A program made the position numbers and the translations under genes. Below, in pieces: positions 7,630-15,999 of a DNA stretch of 64,000 nt. Numbering within the stretch: the first letter of the stretch is position 1; every line of letters starts with the position of its first letter. The stretch is from NCBI GenBank assembly GCA_028285545.1, contig JANQPA010000040.1, positions 1 to 64,000 of the forward strand. Direction: 5' to 3'. Origin of the DNA: Saprospiraceae bacterium (GTDB lineage: Bacteria; Bacteroidota; Bacteroidia; Chitinophagales; Saprospiraceae). Below the pieces are notes generated by a model. That model had not been told where the DNA came from. It searched no databases and saw only the letters and a list, made by a program, of their open reading frames with translations.

Positions 7630-7935
7630 TTATAAATCAAATCCGGCTGCCACTAAATTCAAAGCCTCCGACTTGGGAGGAACTAAAGGCTCACTTGCTT
7701 TCAAGGCCATTCTAAAGGATTTAAATTCTTCCAAATTTTGAAGTTTAGACATGGTTTCTGCATCTTTAGACATGTTGATATGTACAAAGGTTTGGCCATC
7801 ATCTAAGGTAAAAGTTGCATAATACATTCCTTCAATTGGATTAGCTTTAAGGGCTGCCATTACTTTTTGTATGTTGGCCTTGTTGGTGTCAATATATTCT
7901 TGCTTAACCCTGTACTGAACTTTTACAGCTTTCAT
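7630..7935 (-). CDS. Small ferredoxin-fold (ABM-like) protein
   Basis: A 101-aa protein that begins with a beta strand (MKAVKVQYRVKQEYIDTNKANIQKVM in two parts). It shows the pattern of a dimeric alpha-beta barrel domain like the antibiotic biosynthesis monooxygenase family: GMYYATFTLDDGQTFVHI and LQNLEEFKSFRMAL. No catalytic residues can be named. It is the first gene of the ArsR operon, 15 bp before the regulator, so it is probably part of the same ligand-responsive unit. The family call is tentative. Confidence 0.6.
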   Translation of the reverse strand: MKAVKVQYRVKQEYIDTNKANIQKVMAALKANPIEGMYYATFTLDDGQTFVHINMSKDAETMSKLQNLEEFKSFRMALKASEPLVPPKSEALNLVAAGFDL

Positions 7936-8258
7936 AATTTCATTCTATTTATTAAAAATTAATTGGACAGTATGGAAACAATTCATTCAACCAAATAGTT
8001 GAATGAATTAAAAAATTAAACCTACCTAAAATTTCAATTTTTAAATTAGTGGAGGGAAAAAGAAACACTTTTAGCATTATAAAATACATAAATAGCATTT
8101 ATGATTATTTCTCCTACTTATCATTGCTCTTAATTTTTGGTTTGAATCAAAAATTGAAATGGGTTCCAGGGCTTGGAAGCAAGTTAAAAATATCAAAAAA
8201 GATGTAAGGATTTGTAAGACTTGTCAACTTGTGGTCAATTTATGTATACATTGAAATC
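7936..8258. other. Divergent intergenic region
   Basis: 323 bp between the minus-strand ArsR operon and the plus-strand gene at 8259. It holds the dyad at 7981-8008 and is otherwise AT-rich. I see no coding remnant, tRNA or repeat array in it. Confidence 0.6.
7981..8008. promoter_or_regulatory. Candidate ArsR operator, 11-bp perfect inverted repeat
   Basis: ATTCATTCAAC (7981-7991), a 6-bp spacer, then GTTGAATGAAT (7998-8008). The TTCAAC-N6-GTTGAA core resembles the short dyads bound by ArsR/SmtB proteins. It lies 46 bp upstream of the first gene of the operon that encodes an ArsR regulator. Binding is inferred from position and symmetry. Confidence 0.6.
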
Positions 8259-9020
8259 ATGAAAAAGATCATTTCAATTATCAGCCTGTTGTTTTTTGTC
8301 TTCTTCCTAAAAGGCCAAAATCATTCTAAATTATCCGATAATTTTACTGCTTCTGCTTCTTTGGATGACTGGAAAAGGTTTTATCAAAATGAGGGTTGGC
8401 CAGATATGATGAAACGCCTTTGGATAGAAGAGGGATTTTTGTACTTAGAACCTTACACGAGCGGATGGTATGCGGATTATCATGCCCCTTTCCTTTTTAA
8501 AGAAATAAAGGGTGATTTTGTAGTGCGAACCCGGCTTTTAGTAAGTGGATTAAAGGATGTAAGCCCTAAAGCAACCTGGTCTTTATCGGGGCTTATGGTA
8601 AGAGCCCCCAGGGATGTGAATCCGAAAAATTGGGCACCTAAAGGAGAAAATTGGATTTTCCTCACCACCGGCATAGCAGATAACATTCAGCAGCCAGTCT
8701 TTGAAACAAAATCTACCATCAATAGCAAATCTAAATTGAAATTACACCCTAACAGATTGGACTGGGTAGAACTTAAGATAATTAGAGAAGGAGCTAGATT
8801 TACACTGTGGTATAAATATGAAGGAGAATCCTGGAATAAAATTGAAGAGTTTTTCAGGCCGGATCTTCCTTCCAAGCTTCAAGTAGGCCTTAATGCTTAT
8901 ACTGACTTTTATTCAGCAGGCAAGAGTTTGATGGGAGATTTGTTGAAATATAATACGACAGTAGTTAAGTATGGCAAACCTGATCTACTTGTTAAGGTAG
9001 ATTATGTAATATTTGAATAG
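8259..9020 (+). CDS. Secreted DUF1349/concanavalin-like protein
   Basis: Start set at ATG 8259, which gives a signal peptide (MKKIISIISLLFFVFFLKGQ). The mature domain looks like the DUF1349/laminin-G-type beta sandwich: DNFTASASLDDW, a central FVVRTRLLV and GLMVRAPRD, then a DWVELKIIREGARFTLWYKY strand set and a QVGLNAYT closing strand. Proteins of this fold often bind carbohydrate or are attached to glycosidases; no catalytic residue is evident. It is 253 aa and stands alone, followed by an AraC regulator on the same strand. Confidence 0.65.
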   Translation: MKKIISIISLLFFVFFLKGQNHSKLSDNFTASASLDDWKRFYQNEGWPDMMKRLWIEEGFLYLEPYTSGWYADYHAPFLFKEIKGDFVVRTRLLVSGLKDVSPKATWSLSGLMVRAPRDVNPKNWAPKGENWIFLTTGIADNIQQPVFETKSTINSKSKLKLHPNRLDWVELKIIREGARFTLWYKYEGESWNKIEEFFRPDLPSKLQVGLNAYTDFYSAGKSLMGDLLKYNTTVVKYGKPDLLVKVDYVIFE

Positions 9021-9122
9021 AAGGATCTGGTTCGCCAAAGCCAAAAGGTATTTTGGGTTCGTTTAATTCATAAAGTATAACAAAATGCCGATATTGGATC
9101 TATAATTGGTATTGAAGGATTT

Positions 9123-10235
9123 ATGACTGAAAAAATATTTTCCACATTTTATATTTTGGCTTTTGGTCAAGGAGTATTGCTCTACTTTTTAATTATTTTA
9201 CAAAAAAGACTAGGTTCTGCGCCCAAGGTATTTCTCTCTACCTTGGTTTTAGCCATCAGCATTCAACTATTGTCTTATGGTTTGGCTTACAGAGGTGAGC
9301 TTAATCATTTCCCACACATATGGGGGATTGGAGCAATTTGTGCCTTCCTTTTTGGTCCGCTTGCCTTTCTGTACGTAAGCTCAATTGTTTCTAAGCATTT
9401 TAGGCTTACGGTTTTGGATCTAATCCATTTGGTGCCAGCAATTCTATTTATAATTTACAAAAAGGATTTTTTTTTAATTAGCGGAGATGCTAAAGCTAGT
9501 ATACTCATAGAAAAAGGAAACGTTTTTATTCCGGACATAAGCATTAATTATGTGCTTACCGCTTTTTTGACCATATCCATTCTTGTTTTTTATTCTTTTT
9601 TGATCCGAAAGAAAATAATAGAAGCAAAAAACAATAATCAGCTTGCTTCCCCCAATATTAAATGGGTAAGGGGAATTGGTGTGGCATTTGCGGCCTACAC
9701 CATTAGTTATATACTGTATAAGTTAGTTTTGATCAATGGTTTGGGTTACTATCATTTTTTCTGTCACAGTACAAAAATTGGTATGGCTTTTAGCCTTTAT
9801 TGTATTGGATATCTCGGGTTTTCTATTAATCCTCATTTAGATAGAATAATTCCCAAATACAGTAACTCTCCTGTAAGTGACTCTTATGCTTTGGTTCTGG
9901 AAAAAAAGCTGCTTAAATTAATGGAAATGGAACAGTTATTTCTCGACCCTGGTCTTAACGCGAAATCTTTATCCCAAAAAGTAGACGCCCCTGTCAATTA
10001 CGTTTCTCAGGTGATTAATGAAAGATTGAATCAGGCCATACCAGAATTTATCAACAGTTATCGTGTGAATTACGCCAAGACCTTATTAATAAACAATCCC
10101 CAGGAAAAAATTTGGGCTGTAGGCATGGAGGCTGGATTTAACAATCGGACTAGTTTCAACGAGAACTTTAAAAAACAAACCGGCGTTTCTCCTTCAGAAT
10201 ATAGAAGGGCTTACAGCAAATCTCCACTGCCCTAG
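9123..10235 (+). CDS. Membrane-anchored AraC-family regulator
   Basis: A 370-aa protein with about seven hydrophobic helices in residues 1-245 (YILAFGQGVLLYFLIIL onward) and a C-terminal AraC DNA-binding domain at about residues 265-365. The two helix-turn-helix units are visible: NAKSLSQKVDAPVNYVSQVI and GMEAGFNNRTSFNENFKKQT, ending in GVSPSEYRR. This architecture is common in Bacteroidota; a membrane sensor is joined directly to a transcription factor. A second protein of the same design is at 16907-18013. The target is unknown. Confidence 0.87.
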   Translation: MTEKIFSTFYILAFGQGVLLYFLIILQKRLGSAPKVFLSTLVLAISIQLLSYGLAYRGELNHFPHIWGIGAICAFLFGPLAFLYVSSIVSKHFRLTVLDLIHLVPAILFIIYKKDFFLISGDAKASILIEKGNVFIPDISINYVLTAFLTISILVFYSFLIRKKIIEAKNNNQLASPNIKWVRGIGVAFAAYTISYILYKLVLINGLGYYHFFCHSTKIGMAFSLYCIGYLGFSINPHLDRIIPKYSNSPVSDSYALVLEKKLLKLMEMEQLFLDPGLNAKSLSQKVDAPVNYVSQVINERLNQAIPEFINSYRVNYAKTLLINNPQEKIWAVGMEAGFNNRTSFNENFKKQTGVSPSEYRRAYSKSPLP

Positions 10236-10278
10236 TCAAGTCAAAGCCTGATTATGATTGAGTATTTGGTAATTTGTA

Positions 10279-10812
10279 TTAGTCTGGATTCTTCATATCC
10301 TTTAAAAAGAAGCCTACCATTTTCCAATCTGCTCCAACCTTACCAAAAAGGTAAGTTACCTTTTCATTTTTCCAGGTTCGAAAATTATTCTTCCCCGTTT
10401 CAATGGTCACCACAATAGCAGCATTATTGTAGATGTTTATGTTATTGATTTCATATACATTTTCGATGGGACTGACTTCAGTTATCATCATATCGATCCA
10501 TTCATCAACCGCTGTTTTATGCAAAAATTGATGAGCCTGCCAGTCTGAGGGGTCATCTGAATAATTACCATTGAACATAATGTAATCATCTGCAATGGTT
10601 TTCCGGATAAGCTCAGCATTGTTTTTATCAAATCCGCTGTGATAATTATTTAATACGGCTCTTAATTGGGCTTCATCATCATTTTTGACCTTCAAGAGCT
10701 CAGCATTGGAGTTGGCATTTGAGGTATTATTATTGTTCTGAGAGTTACAGGTTGCGAAAAGGAGAGAAATCAACAAATAAAGAGTAAACTGAAAACAGTT
10801 ATTTCTAATCAT
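10279..10812 (-). CDS. NTF2-like (SnoaL-type) lipoprotein
   Basis: 177 aa with a lipoprotein signal whose Cys is residue 22 (LLFATC). After an Asn/Ser-rich linker comes a cone-shaped NTF2-like domain: DEAQLRAVLNNYHSGFDKNNAELIRK, DDYIMFNG, and a closing TYLFGKVGADWKMVGFFLK. The fold serves ligand binding or catalysis, with no family-wide active site, so the function is open. It probably faces the periplasm from a membrane. It is on the minus strand and separated by a terminator from the related gene upstream. Confidence 0.72.
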   Translation of the reverse strand: MIRNNCFQFTLYLLISLLFATCNSQNNNNTSNANSNAELLKVKNDDEAQLRAVLNNYHSGFDKNNAELIRKTIADDYIMFNGNYSDDPSDWQAHQFLHKTAVDEWIDMMITEVSPIENVYEINNINIYNNAAIVVTIETGKNNFRTWKNEKVTYLFGKVGADWKMVGFFLKDMKNPD

Positions 10813-10832
10813 AATCTTTTTTTTAATAAATA

Positions 10833-10864
10833 AAGGGCAGGCTTGAAAATTCTCGCCTGCCCTT
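10833..10864 (-). terminator. Rho-independent terminator
   Basis: AAGGGCAGGC (10833-10842) pairs perfectly with GCCTGCCCTT (10855-10864). Read on the minus strand, the stem is followed by a T-rich tract (TTATTTATT). It would end the transcript of the NTF2-like gene at 10962-11501. Confidence 0.8.
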
Positions 10865-10961
10865 CAAATAAGGAAATTCCAATTTATTATAACTAGTGAA
10901 TGTTGTAAAAGTATACCTAAATGAGGGCCAAAATGAATAAACCCGCCATGATGCAAGGCTT

Positions 10962-11501
10962 CTACTCTTTCAAATATTTTTCGGGTATCTTATATTTATC
11001 ATTCTCAGCCGCCCAAAACATAGATAGAATCCAATATCTTTTTCCGTCAAAAAACAGATCATAACTGGTAATTCCCTGACCCGAAACGAATTTGTCCTCG
11101 GTTCTGAATTTATAGGTGCTAAACACCTGGGTTACCGAACTAAATGACTCAATCTTGTTGGACACTTCATGTTCATAAAAACCTCTCTTATCCAGATAAT
11201 CTAATTTTTCAATAAATTCATCAATGCCATTAAATATCATTAGGCTGGCCTGGTCGCTTTCCTGATTCCAATAGCTGTATACCAGCCGAGCTTGAGGATG
11301 AAACAAAGATCGCATTCTATCAAAATCTCTTTCCTGCCCGATTGGACCAGAAATAACATCATAATAAGCATCCAGGATTCCTTGAATAGTTAGGGTTTCC
11401 TCGCTAGAAGCTGTACTATTATTGTCCTGAGAGAATAAGCTGGCCGGGTTAATCAATATAAAAGCCAAAAGACAGGTAAGTAAAAGATTTACATTTCTCA
11501 T
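10962..11501 (-). CDS. Secreted NTF2-like protein
   Basis: Start set at ATG 11501, giving a signal peptide (MRNVNLLLTCLLAFILINPASLFSQ in two parts). An upstream TTG at 11525 is less likely. The mature part has an NTF2-like pattern: TIQGILDAYYDVISGP, FDRMRSLFHPQARLVY and a closing YDLFFDGKRYWILSMFW. It resembles the 10279-10812 protein in fold but little in sequence. It is secreted to the periplasm or beyond. No catalytic role can be assigned. The hexamer repeat tract lies upstream, between it and the PDZ-hydrolase. Confidence 0.68.
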   Translation of the reverse strand: MRNVNLLLTCLLAFILINPASLFSQDNNSTASSEETLTIQGILDAYYDVISGPIGQERDFDRMRSLFHPQARLVYSYWNQESDQASLMIFNGIDEFIEKLDYLDKRGFYEHEVSNKIESFSSVTQVFSTYKFRTEDKFVSGQGITSYDLFFDGKRYWILSMFWAAENDKYKIPEKYLKE

Positions 11502-11533
11502 TTTCAAGATTTTTATACTGGTCAAAAAAATAG

Positions 11534-11563
11534 CAATATCAATGGCAATAGCAATGTCAATTC
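11534..11563. repeat. CAATNN hexamer repeat, five units
   Basis: Five consecutive units (CAATAT, CAATGG, CAATAG, CAATGT, CAATTC) occupy the gap between two minus-strand genes and touch the stop codon of the PDZ-hydrolase at 11562. The same hexamer family occurs at 13447-13586 and 47164-47186. Confidence 0.8.
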
Positions 11564-12860
11564 AAAGCTGTTGCTTTATCCATTTTTTTATAAACGATAT
11601 AAGCTCAGGGTTTGTACCCTCTGATTGATTATTAAAACTGGCTTTTTCATCCTTAGCCTTATTCATCCAATGATCAGATTCAGGAAATTCAACATAAGTA
11701 GCTTTTCCTGGATACTTTTGATTGACTAGATAAGCAATCAACTCATGTTCCTTGCCAGAACTGACATAGTCAGCATTGCCATGAATGGCCAAGACTTTGG
11801 TTTTGACACTCGACCATACTTTAAATAGATCTACATCCGCTACCTCTTGGAAATAAGAATAGTGCAAGGGATAATTTCTACACCTTTCCGCCATTTCAGG
11901 GTCAATTTTTTCGATTTCATCCGGTGTCTTTTTTTCTATAAAAAAATAGTGGAGCCTCTTCTTCTCTATCATCATATACTCATTTAATTCTTCGGGTGGA
12001 ATTCCTTCAAGGATGGCCTGGCGAAGGGTATTCTCCAATTCATAAGAGTGCCAATCTTTCCCTCCTGATCCATATATGATAAGCCCAGCCAAATCTTCAG
12101 TTTTTGCCATCATAGGAGCTATTAATCCACCCATGCTTAACCCTATGAGAAATATTTTTTGTTGATCTACAAAATCATAGGTTTGCAATTTTTTCAAACC
12201 TGCTTGAAAGTTTTTAAAATCTTCTCCAAAACCAATTTCCTGGCAGGGTGTTCCCCGACTGTCCCCTACTCCGCTTCTTTCCATTCGCATGGTAGCGAAA
12301 CCTGCCCTGGTCAGTGAATCGACTAAAGTATAGATGCTATTCGGCTGATGAAAAGGATTTTCCATTGGGCTACAGCCAATTCCCTGAATGATATAAACTG
12401 TAGGATGGACATTTTTTCCATTTCGAGGTTTGGTTAAAATTGTCCTTATTCTATTACCATTAATATTTACCTGATCATATTCGGTAATAAAAGCAGGATT
12501 TTCTTCCTTGGGATATGCCGTTAGCTCCATCTTTTTCTGAATTACCTCTCCTTTCCGGACCAAGCGGATATTCACTTTGTCACCCGTTGTGTGATTCCTC
12601 ATTTGGGTTTTAAAATCAAGCATGGAATTGATCGGTAATTTTTCATAATTTATGATGAGATCACCAGATTGAAGGCCAGCTTTTTCGGCAGAGGATTTAG
12701 GAACAACAAATTTCACCTCCACCCCTCTAGGCAAATCAGGATTAGTATGTTCGGCAGCGGTTTCGTAAGCAATCCCTAATAAAGAGCGTCTTACCAAGGT
12801 TTGAGAAAAACAATTTTGAAGCCAAAAAATAGCACAAAGCAGCGGGATAATTTTCTTCAC
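11562..12860 (-). CDS. Secreted alpha/beta-hydrolase with N-terminal PDZ domain
   Basis: 432 aa starting at GTG 12860, with a signal peptide ending near CFSQ (residue 20). A PDZ domain covers about residues 28-115 (GVEVKFVVPKSSAEKAGLQSG in two parts; GDKVNIRLVRKGE). An alpha/beta-hydrolase domain follows, with oxyanion phrase IIQGIGCSP, the nucleophile elbow GLSMGG, an acidic loop near HGNADY, and His in SDHWMN. Comparable proteins are periplasmic esterases or peptidases that act on small substrates; the PDZ may guide substrate or protein binding. Substrate unknown. Confidence 0.83.
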   Translation of the reverse strand: MKKIIPLLCAIFWLQNCFSQTLVRRSLLGIAYETAAEHTNPDLPRGVEVKFVVPKSSAEKAGLQSGDLIINYEKLPINSMLDFKTQMRNHTTGDKVNIRLVRKGEVIQKKMELTAYPKEENPAFITEYDQVNINGNRIRTILTKPRNGKNVHPTVYIIQGIGCSPMENPFHQPNSIYTLVDSLTRAGFATMRMERSGVGDSRGTPCQEIGFGEDFKNFQAGLKKLQTYDFVDQQKIFLIGLSMGGLIAPMMAKTEDLAGLIIYGSGGKDWHSYELENTLRQAILEGIPPEELNEYMMIEKKRLHYFFIEKKTPDEIEKIDPEMAERCRNYPLHYSYFQEVADVDLFKVWSSVKTKVLAIHGNADYVSSGKEHELIAYLVNQKYPGKATYVEFPESDHWMNKAKDEKASFNNQSEGTNPELISFIKKWIKQQL

Positions 12861-13446
12861 AGCAAATTTTTTATTGGAAAAATATTAAGCTAAATACAGC
12901 TTTTTGACACTACTCGAATCCTCAAAATTAGGACTAATAAAAACGCCTTAGGGGGAAAATCTTGCAGAATTTTTTTGGAGTGCAAAATTAGTTGGGAATT
13001 GTGTTATTGTTAAGTTAAATGGCTTCCAAAGCTCCATAATAATAAGTTCAAAATCACTTAATTAGCCTTGAATTTTAAATCACCCGCAATCTAAATAAAC
13101 AATGTTTCAATTAAGTATTCTGGTAAAAACCTTTTACCGGCTTAGCATGTATCTGCATCAAAAAAACTGCCTGATCATCCACAATATGTGGTCGAAAATA
13201 AGGACCAATGCCCATCCATGTTCTCAAGCAATATTAGTATTAGAAAATCAACAGATCTTCGAAAAACACCCAAGCTATTCAAAGCGGAATAATTAATGGA
13301 ATTGGTGGCTTTGAATACAAATCCAGAAGCAAAAATATTTAATATGATAAATATTGAAGAATAAGGATGAGAGCCTTTTTTTTGCGTACCCCATGGCAAG
13401 CACTATCATTAATTTTTAATAGCAGCTGCCAGGAGGTACGCCTTTT
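12861..13446. other. Long intergenic region without a convincing gene
   Basis: About 590 bp. Short open frames exist (for example 13102-13296), but none resembles a known family. A GACAC word occurs near 12905. An imperfect hairpin, GCGTACC (13384-13390) with GGTACGC (13435-13441), flanks the start of the hexamer repeat array. A phrase TTAAATCACCCGCAATCT near 13076 also occurs with one change near 2599. Confidence 0.5.
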
Positions 13447-13586
13447 CAATGGCAATGGCAATGGCAATGGCAATGACAATCTCAATAGCAATAGCAATAG
13501 CAATGACAATATCAATTATTATTTAAAATTGCTATTGAGATTGAGATTGAGATTGTCATTGAGATTGTCATTGAGATTGAGATTGC
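13447..13586. repeat. Inverted CAATNN hexamer array entering a coding region
   Basis: The left half (13447-about 13517) is a run of CAATGG, CAATGA, CAATCT and CAATAG units. The right half (about 13530-13586) is the opposite orientation, ATTGAG and ATTGTC units, so the array can fold into a long hairpin centred near 13520. The right half is translated on the minus strand as the Asn/Leu-rich C-terminal tail of the phosphatase-VOC protein. Because the period is six, copy changes keep the frame. Confidence 0.88.
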
Positions 13587-15990
13587 TACTGACATTTTCC
13601 AGGACATTCCCTGAATCATCCAAAAGATATCTTCCTTTTTCATTTGAAAAAACAGCTCCAATTGATACCACTCCAGTTAATTTGGTAAGCATATTGGGGT
13701 AATCTGTTTTAGACGCCACCTTATTTTTAATATCCGCTAATTCAATCAGTACATGGCCATTGAATAGTGATCTTTGAAAAATACCCCTCTCTGGATTATC
13801 ATTGTTGGCCACTTCTTTAAATCCATAGTGTGCATACCATTCCATACTGCGGCCATAATCATTGGAAATTATCATATAAAAAGCAGCCTTCCAATCGGTT
13901 TCTTGATTAAAGTTTTCAAAGACTCCTTTTTTCTCAAAAAATTGAATATAATTCCCCTGAGGGTCAATGACAATAAAAGATCTTGCTCCTAATGTTCCTC
14001 CTTTCAAAATACCTCCCGCAGTAGATAGCCCCTTAGTTTTTACCCATTGAAATAATGAATCTAGTTGATTTACCGCAAAGCCAAATTTATAGAATCCAGC
14101 CAGGGTATTCATTCCATATTCAAATTCAAGGCTATCTGGGGATATGGCTTGCGCATCTTCCACCAACTCTAGAAGAAAATCACCTTTTCTGAGTAGTTGG
14201 TTTTCTGAGTTTGTTGATTCAAAAGAACTAAATTGCAGATGGTCAGTATACCAGGTAGCTAATTCCTCTGCATCTATTGTTCTAATAACTACCTTATTCA
14301 TGGCAAAAGTAGGGCTCTCTTCTGAATTCTGAGTATATAATCTTAATACCTTACCATCAACTGTTTCAGGGATTTCCAGTCCAGCCAAGCTTGCTAGGGT
14401 CGGTGCAATATCTCTGCTAAATGCTTGCTCTCGGGCAATACCTTGTGGCACATCAGGCCCCATTAATAAAATGGGAATTTCCTTATCATAATCATGTGCT
14501 CCACCGTGGGTAGCAGAAGCAGACCAAATATTGGCTTTGTAAGCAACATCCACCATTATGCCATAATTGGCTGGGTGAGTGGGAGAAACCAGATTCCCAT
14601 ACCTATTTTCGGTTGTCCAAAGCGGGTAGGTAGTAGCTTGTTCTTCAATAAACGAGTTTCTGTAAACATGTAAATAGGGATCTACTAATTCTTTATCCAG
14701 GAGTTGTTCCCTGGTCATGGTTTTTGAAACAAATGGAAAAACTTGAAGCCGCTTTGCAATCAAATTTGGTAACTGCTCCTTCTTACCTGAATAATTAGTT
14801 ACCAAAGAATCAATACTTTGAAGAGCCTTTTCTACATCTTCTGACTGGATGCGAGTAGCTGCACGTCCCTGACTTATCTCATACTCTGAGATATTGGGGG
14901 ATCCATGATCAGCTGATATTGCTACGGTATAGTTGTCTGCACCTAATTCTTCATCCAGAAATTTAAAAAAATCCCCTATCAATCGATCCAGCCTAAGTAT
15001 TACATCTAACTGCTCTAAACTTCGAGGACCAAAATCATGACCAATCCGATCTGTCAGTTTTACAGCTAGAGCTAAAAAATCAACACTACCTCTTTGGCCA
15101 AGTTCTTGCTCTTGAACTGCTACCTTTGCTAAATCAAAGAGCGCCTCATTTTGGTAAGGACTATATCGACCAAACCACCTATTATACTGTGCTTGAGAAG
15201 TATCTGAAATTTCATCTTCCGCAAGGTGAGGAAAAGTAGTATGTACTCCATCATGTTCATATTCAGCCGCATCGGGTCGAGCAAGATGTTGAAACTGAAA
15301 GGGAACAGTATTTTCCCAAATATGATGTTGAATATATTTTTCTTCCATCCCCTCGTTGAATTCATGGATCCAATCTGGATAATCATCTCTGTAATAGGTA
15401 GAAGAAATAAATTTGCCTGTCGACCCCAACCAGTAGACATGATTATCTTCTGATTTAAGAGCCGCCTTTCCTCCATACAAAACAGATAATGGGGTGACAC
15501 TCAAAGCCACTATTTTAGCATTGGGATTAGACTGCCTAACCCAATCTGCCAGCCCTTCAACCCTTATTTTAAAAGGTGAAAAAGCTCTGGCATTCTCCTC
15601 TCCAATTATTTTATGTCCAGGGTCCATGTGAGGAAATACTCCCCGAATCAGGCCATCTTCGTGCGGTCTTTGATCCCGATCCAACCAGGCATTAGAAGTA
15701 ATTCCATGATTACACGGATTTGCCCCTGTAGCCAAAGTCGTATGCCCAGGCAAAGATAAGGTTGGAGCATGATCTACAATAGCCTTGGGATACCAAAGGC
15801 CCTCCTCCATCATTCTTTTGAAGCCGCCAACAAATGTTTCCTGATATCTGGATAGATAACCGGCCCGAAATTGGTCAAGACTGATCAGGACGATTAATTT
15901 TGTTTTGTTTTCTTCCAGACGGATAGAACTTTGACAAGTCAAAAGAGACAGTGCCAGACTAGTCACTAGTACATAATTAATAGTCTTCAT
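13519..15990 (-). CDS. Alkaline phosphatase superfamily lipoprotein fused to two VOC-like domains
   Basis: 823 aa. Cys19 (LSLLTC) is a lipobox. Residues about 30-560 are a PafA/nucleotide-pyrophosphatase-type phosphatase: metal Asp39 (LISLDQF), probable nucleophile Thr77 in DHAPTLSLPGHTT, Asn100 in HGITSN, metal residues in AISADHGS and THGGAHD. Residues about 585-700 and 705-800 look like two VOC half-units (FYKFGFAVNQLDSLF; IDPQGNYIQFFEKK; AFYMIISNDYGRSMEWY). The last 20 residues are the repeat-encoded SNLNLNDNLNDNL-type tail. The phosphatase part should act in the periplasm; a VOC fusion is not a usual partner. It is 9 bp downstream of the 16000-16764 gene, so they are co-transcribed. Confidence 0.82.
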   Translation of the reverse strand: MKTINYVLVTSLALSLLTCQSSIRLEENKTKLIVLISLDQFRAGYLSRYQETFVGGFKRMMEEGLWYPKAIVDHAPTLSLPGHTTLATGANPCNHGITSNAWLDRDQRPHEDGLIRGVFPHMDPGHKIIGEENARAFSPFKIRVEGLADWVRQSNPNAKIVALSVTPLSVLYGGKAALKSEDNHVYWLGSTGKFISSTYYRDDYPDWIHEFNEGMEEKYIQHHIWENTVPFQFQHLARPDAAEYEHDGVHTTFPHLAEDEISDTSQAQYNRWFGRYSPYQNEALFDLAKVAVQEQELGQRGSVDFLALAVKLTDRIGHDFGPRSLEQLDVILRLDRLIGDFFKFLDEELGADNYTVAISADHGSPNISEYEISQGRAATRIQSEDVEKALQSIDSLVTNYSGKKEQLPNLIAKRLQVFPFVSKTMTREQLLDKELVDPYLHVYRNSFIEEQATTYPLWTTENRYGNLVSPTHPANYGIMVDVAYKANIWSASATHGGAHDYDKEIPILLMGPDVPQGIAREQAFSRDIAPTLASLAGLEIPETVDGKVLRLYTQNSEESPTFAMNKVVIRTIDAEELATWYTDHLQFSSFESTNSENQLLRKGDFLLELVEDAQAISPDSLEFEYGMNTLAGFYKFGFAVNQLDSLFQWVKTKGLSTAGGILKGGTLGARSFIVIDPQGNYIQFFEKKGVFENFNQETDWKAAFYMIISNDYGRSMEWYAHYGFKEVANNDNPERGIFQRSLFNGHVLIELADIKNKVASKTDYPNMLTKLTGVVSIGAVFSNEKGRYLLDDSGNVLENVSSNLNLNDNLNDNLNLNLNSNFK

Positions 15991-15999
15991 TCTTTTTTG

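Noticed and set aside
13102-13296. 64-codon plus-strand open frame in the gap before the hexamer array
   Set aside because: No recognisable motif, no leader signal, and other frames of the same stretch look equally unstructured.
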